Source: Acidobacteriota bacterium (lineage in GTDB: Bacteria; Acidobacteriota; Terriglobia; Bryobacterales; Bryobacteraceae). From it: DNA of 5,048 nucleotides. Made by a program: the position numbers and the translations under genes. The notes under the pieces were generated by a model that was not told the origin of the DNA, ran no database searches, and worked only from the letters and a program-made list of their open reading frames with translations. The DNA is taken from contig CANIFK010000468.1 of the NCBI GenBank assembly GCA_947466555.1, positions 1 through 5,048 on the forward strand, written 5' to 3'. Shown here piece by piece: positions 1 through 5,048 of this stretch; position 1 is the stretch's first letter, and each line of letters opens with the position of its first letter.

Positions 1-1
1 C

Positions 2-1849
2 GGCGGCACGCAGTTCCCCTTCGATAGCTATCAGATCTTCGAAAGCTTCACCAAGATCCAGGGCAAACACACCTTGAAGTTCGGTGTCGACGCCCGCCAG
101 TACCGCGAATCGAACCTCAGCGCCGGCTACTCCAATGGCGCCTTCGTTTTCGGTAATAACTGGACCAACGGCCCTCTGGACAATTCCGCCGCCGCTCCCC
201 TCGGACAGGACCTCGCCGCATTCCTCCTCGGCATGCCCACCGGTGGTCAATACGATCTCAACGCCTGGCGCCAGAACAAGAACAACTACTACTCGATCTT
301 CCTCCAGGACGATATCCGCCTCCGGTCGAATCTGACCATCAACGTCGGCCTCCGCCTCGAAGGCGAAACGCCCACCACCGAACGCTACAACCGAACCATT
401 AACGGTTTCGATAACTCAACCGCCAGCCCCATCGCCGCTCGCGCCATCGCGGCCTACACCGCCAATCCGCAGGCCGAAATCCCCGCCTCCCAGTTCAAAG
501 TGAACGGCGGACCCATCTTCGCCTCCAGCGGTAACTCTGGCATCTACGCCACGAAGAAGGCCAACTTCTCGCCCCGCATCGGCTTCGCCTGGACGCCCAG
601 TTTCATCACCAAAACCGTCCTCCGCGGCGGCGTCGGCATCTTCTACTTCCCCTACGGTGTCGCCGGAAACCAGGCCCCTGGCTTCAGCCAGACCACGCCT
701 CTCGTCGCCACCAACGACGGCTACCTCACCGCCGCCGCCACCCTCGCCAATCCCTTCCCGCAAGGCATCCAGCAGCCCTCCGGCTCCAGCCAGGGCCTGG
801 CCACTTTTGCCGGCAAGAACATTACCTTCTACGATCCCAAGCCCGGCTATCCGTACTCCACCCGCTGGCAGATGTCCGTCCAGCGCGAACTCTTCCCCGG
901 TGTTCTCCTCGAACTCGGCTACATGGGCAACAAGGCCGTCAAACTCCCGGTTGACCGGAACTTCAACGGCACCCCGTTGCAGTACCTGTCCAACTCGCCC
1001 ACCCGCGACCAGGCCACCATCGACCGTCTGTCCGCCAACGTGCCCAACCCCTTCGCCGGCCTCCTGCCCGGCACCAACCTGAACGGCAGCCTCGTTGCCC
1101 GCAGCCAGCTGCTCTCGCCCTTCCCGCAATTCGCGGGCGCCAACGGCGTCGCCGGCCAGGCCTTCACCGATGGCTCCTCTCACTTCCACGCCCTCGAAGC
1201 CCGCATCGAAAAACGCTTCTCCCACGGCTTCCTCACGATGGTCAACTTCCAGAAGTCCAAGCTCATCGAAAAGCGCAGCCGCCTGAACGATTTCGATCCG
1301 CTCCTCGAAAAGCGCATCGCCGCCGAAGACCGCCCCTACCGCCTCGTCTGGAGCGGTACGTATGATCTCCCCTTCGGCACCGGCAAGGCCTTCATGAAAT
1401 CGGCCAACCGCCTCACCAACCTCGCCGTCGGCGATTGGAACCTGAACCTCATCACCACCTTCACCACCGGCGCGCCGCTCGGCTGGGGCAACCTCATCTA
1501 TCTCGGCGGCCCGCTGAACCTCGACCCCCACAACGTCGATGGCGCCTTCGACGTCAACCAGTTCAACCGCGTCCCCGGACAGCAGTTGGCCTCCAACCGT
1601 CGCACCCTTCCCACCCGCTTCGCCAACCTCCGTCAGGACTCGGTGCAGCAGGTGGACTTCTCCATCATCAAGGGTTTCGCCATCACCGAAAAAGTGAAGA
1701 TGACCTACCGTTGCGAGTTCTTCAACTCCACCAACCGCGCCATCTTCAACGCCCCCGATTTGAGCCCCACGTCCTCCACGTTCGGCCGCATCCTCGGTCA
1801 GGCCAACACCCCCCGCCGCATCCAGATGGCCCTCCGTCTGGTGTTCTAA
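2..1849 (+). CDS. TonB-dependent receptor / Oar-like outer-membrane beta-barrel protein, C-terminal part (5' end outside window)
   Basis: The frame is open from base 2, with no stop upstream of the first internal TTG at 74, and the residues before it (GGTQFPFDSYQIFESF...) read as the same protein, so the gene starts off the left edge. About 615 residues are present. They show alternating aromatic and polar strands typical of an outer-membrane barrel: YSIFLQDDIRL then INVGLRLE, FSPRIGFAWTP, LRGGVGIFYFPYG, YSTRWQMSVQREL, LELGYMGNK, and near the end EFFNSTNRAIFNAP. The chain ends in ALRLVF, a terminal phenylalanine as used for barrel assembly by BAM. Family knowledge: acidobacterial proteins of this type are usually about 1,000-1,200 residues, with an N-terminal carboxypeptidase-regulatory-like domain and a plug; both would lie outside the window. 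The substrate cannot be read from the sequence, and TonB-dependent uptake is assumed from the family. Leu, Val, Ala and Arg codons end overwhelmingly in C. A hairpin follows 16 bases after the stop. Confidence 0.9.
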   Translation, partial: GGTQFPFDSYQIFESFTKIQGKHTLKFGVDARQYRESNLSAGYSNGAFVFGNNWTNGPLDNSAAAPLGQDLAAFLLGMPTGGQYDLNAWRQNKNNYYSIFLQDDIRLRSNLTINVGLRLEGETPTTERYNRTINGFDNSTASPIAARAIAAYTANPQAEIPASQFKVNGGPIFASSGNSGIYATKKANFSPRIGFAWTPSFITKTVLRGGVGIFYFPYGVAGNQAPGFSQTTPLVATNDGYLTAAATLANPFPQGIQQPSGSSQGLATFAGKNITFYDPKPGYPYSTRWQMSVQRELFPGVLLELGYMGNKAVKLPVDRNFNGTPLQYLSNSPTRDQATIDRLSANVPNPFAGLLPGTNLNGSLVARSQLLSPFPQFAGANGVAGQAFTDGSSHFHALEARIEKRFSHGFLTMVNFQKSKLIEKRSRLNDFDPLLEKRIAAEDRPYRLVWSGTYDLPFGTGKAFMKSANRLTNLAVGDWNLNLITTFTTGAPLGWGNLIYLGGPLNLDPHNVDGAFDVNQFNRVPGQQLASNRRTLPTRFANLRQDSVQQVDFSIIKGFAITEKVKMTYRCEFFNSTNRAIFNAPDLSPTSSTFGRILGQANTPRRIQMALRLVF

Positions 1850-1865
1850 CGAACTGTCAGCCAAC

Positions 1866-1910
1866 AAATGACAAAAGGACAACGGGATTCCCGTTGTCCT
1901 TTTGTCATTT
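1866..1910 (+). terminator. Perfect 22-bp inverted repeat, probable (possibly bidirectional) terminator
   Basis: The left arm (1866-1887) and right arm (1889-1910) are exact reverse complements around a single central T (1888). The stem core is GGACAACGGG pairing with CCCGTTGTCC. The outer arms are A/T-rich, so the strand after the G/C-rich core reads CCTTTTGTCATTT and gives a short U-rich run. The element lies 16 bases after the receptor stop and about 108 bases before the next start. Because it is symmetric, it would look the same to a polymerase from the right. The perfection and length exceed what a simple terminator needs, so it may also be a copy of a dispersed palindromic repeat. Confidence 0.7.
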
Positions 1911-2017
1911 CAATTTGATAAGTGGTAAGCGCCAGTTAACCCCTCGAACTTAATCATATTCTTCTTGTCCTAAGTAGGTGCCAATGATACGTCTGACCCC
2001 AATCACTAGGAGGTTGC
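1911..2017 (+). promoter_or_regulatory. AT-richer 5' region of the P460-cupredoxin gene
   Basis: By hand count, 60 of these 107 bases are A or T, clearly more than the surrounding genes. It lies between the inverted repeat and a strong Shine-Dalgarno site, so a promoter is expected here. I could not find a convincing -35/-10 pair. TTGATA (1915-1920) and TTGTCC (1965-1970) resemble -35 boxes, and CATATT (1955-1960) and TGATAC (1985-1990) resemble -10 boxes, but none pair at the usual 16-18 base spacing. No operator-like palindrome beyond the short GTTAAC (1935-1940) was seen. Confidence 0.3.
2008..2014 (+). promoter_or_regulatory. Strong ribosome binding site AGGAGGT
   Basis: AGGAGGT is nearly the full anti-Shine-Dalgarno complement and lies a few bases before the ATG at 2018. 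It fixes the start of the P460-cupredoxin gene. No other gene in this window that is complete at its 5' end has so strong a site, which suggests this gene is translated well. Confidence 0.85.
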
Positions 2018-2809
2018 ATGTACAAATGTGTCTTGGCGTTCGCCCTGTCGCTCGCCGCTTTGGCCCAGGCTCCCACAACGGACCGCGTTGGGTTCCCCGA
2101 GGGATATCAGAAATGGACGGTTCTCTACACGCTCGACCGTTCGGATAATAAACAACTGCGTACGATTTATGGCAACGAGATCGCCGCCAGCGTCAAGGAC
2201 GGCGGCCAGGCCAACTACCCCTACGGCTCAGTGGTTGTTCTGGAGACCGTCGCCGCGCTGAAAGATGCCGATGGCAACGCCGTCCTCGACAACCGCGGCC
2301 GCTACCAGAAGGATCCGGCCGCTACTCCCACAATCAACACCATGCGCAAGGAAAAGGGCTTCGGCGCCGCCTATGGCGCCATTCGCAATGGCGAATGGGA
2401 GTACGTGGCATACACCCCGGCCAAAACCTTCTCCACTGCCCCGCAGAACTCCACCACCTGTGCCAACTGCCACCTCCAGGCCGGCCAGGGCAAGGACTGG
2501 GTCTTCCGCGCCTCCGGTCACTTCAAAAATGGCGTCACCGAATCTCTCGGCGCTGTGCCGTCCGCGATTATAAAAAACTATGCGTTCGTCCCCGCCGTCT
2601 TGACTGTGAAATCGGGAACGTTCGTTACTTTCTATAACGACGATGTTGTCGCGCATAACATCGCCGATGACTTTCAGGGCGGTTGGATCTCCGCGAACTT
2701 ACAGGCCGGCAGCGGGACACAAGGGATTCTGTTTACCATTCCCGGGGAGTTTAACTTCCACTGCGCGATCCACCCGAATATGAAAGGGAAGATTATCGTC
2801 GTCCCCTAG
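2018..2809 (+). CDS. Secreted cytochrome P460-like / cupredoxin fusion protein
   Basis: This is a 263-residue exported redox protein. Residues 1-18 (MYKCVLAFALSLAALAQA) are a signal peptide with an AQA cleavage site. Residues ~25-170 match the cytochrome P460 family: YQKWTVLYTLDRSDNKQLR, then a Y/PYGSVVVLE strand, a WEYVAY strand, and a single c-type heme site C148-A-N-C151-H152. Residues ~180-263 are a plastocyanin/amicyanin-like cupredoxin: AFVPAVLTVKSGTFVTFYN, then H213 and C249-x2-H252-x2-M255, a full type-1 copper ligand set. Known P460 proteins bind or oxidise hydroxylamine or NO in the periplasm; here the copper domain could pass electrons to or from the heme, which is inference. Both metal sites look intact. 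The lysine that cross-links to heme in true P460 appears to be replaced by Leu (around L75), so a cytochrome c'-beta-like gas-binding role is an alternative. The start is fixed by the Shine-Dalgarno site. The TPR gene begins 15 bases downstream, so the two are probably co-transcribed. Confidence 0.88.
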   Translation: MYKCVLAFALSLAALAQAPTTDRVGFPEGYQKWTVLYTLDRSDNKQLRTIYGNEIAASVKDGGQANYPYGSVVVLETVAALKDADGNAVLDNRGRYQKDPAATPTINTMRKEKGFGAAYGAIRNGEWEYVAYTPAKTFSTAPQNSTTCANCHLQAGQGKDWVFRASGHFKNGVTESLGAVPSAIIKNYAFVPAVLTVKSGTFVTFYNDDVVAHNIADDFQGGWISANLQAGSGTQGILFTIPGEFNFHCAIHPNMKGKIIVVP

Positions 2810-2824
2810 CGTCGTCGCTGTAAA

Positions 2825-3553
2825 ATGAGGGGGCGCGTGTGCCTCCGCCCTCTCATTCTTCTGTTCCTCCTCACCGGCTCAACCCGCGCCGCCGACCCCC
2901 GTCTCACCGCCCAGCAAGTCCTCAATCTCACCAAACACGCCACCCAGGCCATCGCAGCCAAGGACTTCGAACCCGCCCGCATTACCCTCGAAGAAGCCCT
3001 CCGCCTCTGCCGCACTCTTCCTCCTGCCCAGTACAAGTGCGTCACCAACGTCCAGTGGATGCTCGCCCGCGTCTATGAGCAGCTCAAGGACCAGCCCAAA
3101 GCCGAAGCCACCTACCTCGCCCGCCTCGAACTGCTGACCAAAAACCAGCCCGCCTCCGGCCCGCCCGATCTCGATATCGGCATCGCCCTCTTCGAACTCC
3201 AAACCGCCTATTCCCAGCCCGGCAATGCCATGCTGGAGCGCCTCTACGCCGATCGTGCCCGCACGTTCTACCAGCGCTGCATCTCCGGCTACCCTGCCTT
3301 CGCCGACGTCTGTGACCGTCGCCTGGCCGACGTCGAAGCCATGCACGCCGCCGCGCTTTTCAACGCGAAGAAATACGCCGAAGCCGCGCCCTTCGTCCTC
3401 GCCGTAGTCGGCCGTCCCGATACCGGCGTCCGCAAGGAGTTACTCATCTCCACCCTCCGCATCCACATCACCCTCCTCCTCGCCGATGGAAAAATCATCG
3501 ACGCCGCCCCCTTCCAACAACGCCTTCTCCGCCTCGAAACCGCAAAGCCCTGA
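2825..3553 (+). CDS. Small secreted TPR-like helical-repeat protein
   Basis: A 242-residue protein. Residues 1-23 form a signal peptide (three Arg, then LILLFLLTGSTRAA), so it should act in the periplasm. The mature part is almost all amphipathic helix with TPR-like units at ~39-66 (AIAAKDFEPARITLEEALRL), ~74-107 (MLARVYEQLKDQPKAEATYL), ~172-196 (AALFNAKKYAEAAPFVL) and ~208-238. TPR folds normally bind partner proteins. Four cysteines in the mature chain, C62/C72 and C152/C163, are spaced like two local disulfides. Start choice: ATG 2825 has no Shine-Dalgarno site, whereas in-frame GTG 2837 has GAGG (2827-2830) six bases upstream; both keep a usable signal peptide, so GTG is a real alternative. 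The gene lies 15 bases after the P460-cupredoxin stop and is probably in its operon, possibly as an assembly or docking partner (inference). I recognise no named family. Confidence 0.8.
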   Translation: MRGRVCLRPLILLFLLTGSTRAADPRLTAQQVLNLTKHATQAIAAKDFEPARITLEEALRLCRTLPPAQYKCVTNVQWMLARVYEQLKDQPKAEATYLARLELLTKNQPASGPPDLDIGIALFELQTAYSQPGNAMLERLYADRARTFYQRCISGYPAFADVCDRRLADVEAMHAAALFNAKKYAEAAPFVLAVVGRPDTGVRKELLISTLRIHITLLLADGKIIDAAPFQQRLLRLETAKP

Positions 3554-3664
3554 ACCAATCGCCCGCCCACCGTCATCTGACGCCCCGCGGTCACCCGCCC
3601 AACCCCAATTTCCCCCAAATCAAGCCCAACCCAACGGCCCTCCTCATGCACACCAAAAGGCATG

Positions 3665-3955
3665 ATGAAAACACTCTTCGCCGGCCTCCTCCTCGCGGCC
3701 GCCCTCGCGGTCCCCATCTACTCCCAAATCTCGATCCGCATCGGCCCGCCGCGCGCGCAAGTCGAACGCCGCCCCTCCTCCCCAGGCCGCGGCTACGTCT
3801 GGATCCCGGGCTACCAGAACTGGAACGGCAGCTCCCACCAGTGGACCCCCGGCCGCTGGGAACAACCGCCCAACCGCCGCCAGAAGCACTGGGACAAACA
3901 CCACTGGGTCAAACGCAACGGTGGCTGGGTGCTAATCGAAGGCCGCTGGCGCTAA
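3665..3955 (+). CDS. Small secreted WXXGXW-repeat protein
   Basis: A 96-residue exported protein. Residues 1-20 (MKTLFAGLLLAAALAVPIYS) are a signal peptide. The mature part is rich in Trp, Arg, Pro and Gly and carries WXXGXW-type repeats (the YXWXXGXW family): YVWIPGY (44-50), QWTPGRW (59-65) and WVLIEGRW (88-95), with HHWVKRNGGW between the last two. Function of the family is not established; members are small secreted or envelope proteins in proteobacteria and acidobacteria. Two tandem ATGs (3662, 3665) are present. AAGG (3657-3660) is only 1 base from the first but 4 from the second, so 3665 is preferred. It has no close functional neighbour and converges with the minus-strand gene, leaving only 2 bases between the stops. 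Confidence 0.82.
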   Translation: MKTLFAGLLLAAALAVPIYSQISIRIGPPRAQVERRPSSPGRGYVWIPGYQNWNGSSHQWTPGRWEQPPNRRQKHWDKHHWVKRNGGWVLIEGRWR

Positions 3956-3957
3956 CT

Positions 3958-4728
3958 CTACCGGATCCCAAATAACTTCGCCGCTGCCGCCGTCTCCGGC
4001 GTCGCCCTCCATCGCCCTTCCACCATCCGAAGATCGATCTGATGGCGCGCCGGTCCCCGCGCGGACACCCGCGCCGTGCCCGTCTCGCCAAACGTCACCC
4101 GGTCAATGAACTGCGTCTGCGCGCCTCCCAGCATGCCCGAATCAAACGTGTCCGCTGTCAGAACCACGCTCTCCCACGCATACTTCGGGCGCAATAAATC
4201 CACCGCGAACAGCATGTGGAACGCGTGCCCCATGCCGCTGTCTGTATCCTCGCAAAACAGCATCTGGCGGCCATCGGCGAGCGGTGTCCGCCGGCAGTGC
4301 CGCGTAATCACGCCCATCTTGTACCAAACCGGTTTCCACACGCCCCGGGTCTTCGTCAGAAGCAGTGTGCCGCCCCACAAATACGGATGCGTCTCCACCC
4401 CGCTGCCGCTCACAATCGCGTCCTCGCTCGACGCCGAAAGAAAATGCCCGAACAAAACGCCATCCGCCCGCCACGCAACATCCTCGCGCCACGGATATCC
4501 CTTGTTCGCCCGCAGCGGAACCTCATCGTAGAAAACGTCGCCACACCCGAACACCGCGCGGCCCTTCTCGCTCCCCACACGCACCCCGCCCGGGCACGCA
4601 GCCTCCAACAGCGGCTGAATCATCGCCCGCTCCGGCACCCGCATCTCGGAAGCAAAACTCGCCCGCAGCTCCGCACCCGCCGCCATCGGCCCCACGAATA
4701 GCACCGCCACCAGTAACCCTATCCGCAA
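3958..4728 (-). CDS. Secreted protein of unknown function with four cysteines
   Basis: A 256-residue protein starting at TTG 4728. Residues 1-19 (MRIGLLVAVLFVGPMAAGA) make a clean signal peptide. TTG is the only sensible start, because a frame stop (TGA at 4750-4752) lies just upstream and later ATGs would cut into the signal peptide. The mature part alternates short beta-like strands with Trp/Gly turns: VLFGHFLSASSEDAIVSGSG (91-110), YLWGGTLLLTKTRGVW (116-131), then WYKMGVITRHC, MLFCEDTDSGMGHAFHMLF and WESVVLTADTF. The 91-131 segment resembles a beta-propeller blade in style, but I cannot assign a family. Cysteines are C45, C62, C145 and C159, suiting two disulfides. It overlaps the end of the HD-hydrolase gene by 10 bases, so it is probably translated by coupling in the same transcript. 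Codons end mostly in G, which supports the minus strand as coding. A secreted product next to a cytoplasmic hydrolase suggests chance operon membership rather than a shared pathway. Confidence 0.75.
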   Translation of the reverse strand: MRIGLLVAVLFVGPMAAGAELRASFASEMRVPERAMIQPLLEAACPGGVRVGSEKGRAVFGCGDVFYDEVPLRANKGYPWREDVAWRADGVLFGHFLSASSEDAIVSGSGVETHPYLWGGTLLLTKTRGVWKPVWYKMGVITRHCRRTPLADGRQMLFCEDTDSGMGHAFHMLFAVDLLRPKYAWESVVLTADTFDSGMLGGAQTQFIDRVTFGETGTARVSARGPARHQIDLRMVEGRWRATPETAAAAKLFGIR

Positions 4729-5048
4729 AAATACCCCAACTCCCGCGCCTCAGCCAACCGCCCCTCCATGTACGCCCACAACGCCGGGCACCCCGCCGCG
4801 ATCGGCGGCCCAATCCGCTTCACCACCCGGTCGTAGCTGATCCCGTTCTCCCGCCAGCTCTGCCCGCGATTCGCTAAATTCAACAACGCCGGCATCGCCC
4901 GGTCCGCCGCATTCGCAAACCGCGCCTCCGCCGTCTCCCCCGCCTCAAACTCTCGCCACAATGCCACATATTCCGCCCCCCGCCCCTCCGGCAGCAACCC
5001 AAAGATCCGCTCCACCGCCGCCAACTCCGCCGCCTTCCGGTCCTCCCA
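4719..5048 (-). CDS. HD-domain hydrolase (YfbR/HDDC2-like, probable 5'-deoxynucleotidase), C-terminal part (5' end outside window)
   Basis: The frame is open to the right edge and reads WEDRKAAELAAVERIFGLLP before the internal TTG at 5024, so the gene begins off-window. The 109 residues present match the C-terminal half of the HDDC2/YfbR branch of HD phosphohydrolases: AVERIFGLLPEG, YVALWREFEAGETAEARF, then FANAADRAMPALLNL with the family's conserved Asp (residue 49 of the visible part), a WRENGIS turn, and a closing helix LWAYMEGRLAEARELGYF. Family members are about 190-210 residues, so roughly the first 85-100, with the metal-binding H...HD motif, are missing. Known relatives are cytoplasmic metal-dependent 5'-deoxynucleoside monophosphatases; specificity here cannot be confirmed. 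The stop (TAG 4719-4721) lies inside the start of the next minus-strand gene. Confidence 0.85.
   Translation of the reverse strand, partial: WEDRKAAELAAVERIFGLLPEGRGAEYVALWREFEAGETAEARFANAADRAMPALLNLANRGQSWRENGISYDRVVKRIGPPIAAGCPALWAYMEGRLAEARELGYFCG

Noticed and set aside
74..1849. Complete 591-residue gene starting at TTG 74
   Set aside because: The frame is open upstream to base 2 with receptor-like residues, and there is no signal peptide or ribosome site at 74. The true start is outside the window.
416..1882. Long 488-residue open frame on the minus strand opposite the receptor gene
   Set aside because: It is Gly/Glu/Val/Ala-rich with no domain or signal and mirrors the C-ending codons of the receptor gene. 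The plus frame has clear barrel motifs and continues to the window edge, so this is an antisense shadow.
2228..2656. Minus-strand 142-residue open frame opposite the P460-cupredoxin gene
   Set aside because: It has no start signal or recognisable motif, and the plus frame carries intact heme and copper motifs.
3554..3661. C-rich spacer considered as a small RNA, rut-like Rho site or terminator
   Set aside because: C-rich, G-poor RNA could favour Rho, but the same bias runs through the window, so it is not specific evidence. No stable hairpin with a U-run was found.
4076..4877. Overlapping plus-strand open frames of 150-170 residues opposite the minus-strand pair
   Set aside because: They are Arg/Pro/Ser/His-rich and low in complexity, with no ribosome sites. 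The minus-strand frames give a signal peptide and a recognisable HD-hydrolase C-terminus.
4719..5024. Complete 101-residue gene starting at TTG 5024
   Set aside because: Upstream codons to the edge continue the HD-hydrolase helix, and the HD metal-binding motif is missing, so this is only the C-terminal part.

Overview
The window is high-GC bacterial DNA that most resembles an acidobacterium of the Solibacter/Bryobacter kind. That assignment is an inference from three things: a long Oar/TonB-dependent-receptor-type outer-membrane protein of the sort those genomes carry in many copies, several secreted proteins of unknown role, and heavy use of C- or G-ending codons. There are no rRNA, tRNA, CRISPR, insertion-sequence or phage signatures.

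Layout. Left third (2-1849, +): the C-terminal ~615 residues of an outer-membrane beta-barrel receptor whose N-terminus lies off the left edge. A perfect 22-bp inverted repeat (1866-1910) follows and probably ends its transcript. An AT-richer spacer (1911-2017) carries no clear promoter boxes but ends in a strong ribosome binding site. Next is a secreted two-domain redox protein (2018-2809, +): a cytochrome P460-like domain with one c-type heme site, fused to a type-1 copper cupredoxin. Fifteen bases later comes a small secreted TPR-like helical-repeat protein (2825-3553, +), probably in the same transcript. After a C-rich spacer of 108 bases there is a small secreted WXXGXW-repeat protein (3665-3955, +). 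It converges, with a 2-bp gap, on a minus-strand pair read from the right edge: the C-terminal half of an HD-domain hydrolase of the YfbR/HDDC2 kind (4719-5048, -), and an unrecognised secreted protein with four cysteines (3958-4728, -) whose TTG start overlaps the end of the hydrolase gene.

How the genes may work together. The P460-cupredoxin gene and the TPR gene could form a small periplasmic unit: a heme site that may bind or oxidise a small nitrogen species, a copper site built into the same chain for electron transfer, and a helical-repeat partner. This is inference from domain content and spacing. The receptor, the WXXGXW protein and the minus-strand pair look unrelated to it.

The least expected observations are the P460-cupredoxin fusion, the apparent absence of the P460 cross-linking lysine, and a strand-composition pattern. 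The + strand is strongly C-rich over G under genes of both orientations and in the 3554-3661 spacer, so plus-strand genes use C-ending codons and minus-strand genes use G-ending codons. The cupredoxin half of the fusion does not show the bias, which hints at a different history for that segment.
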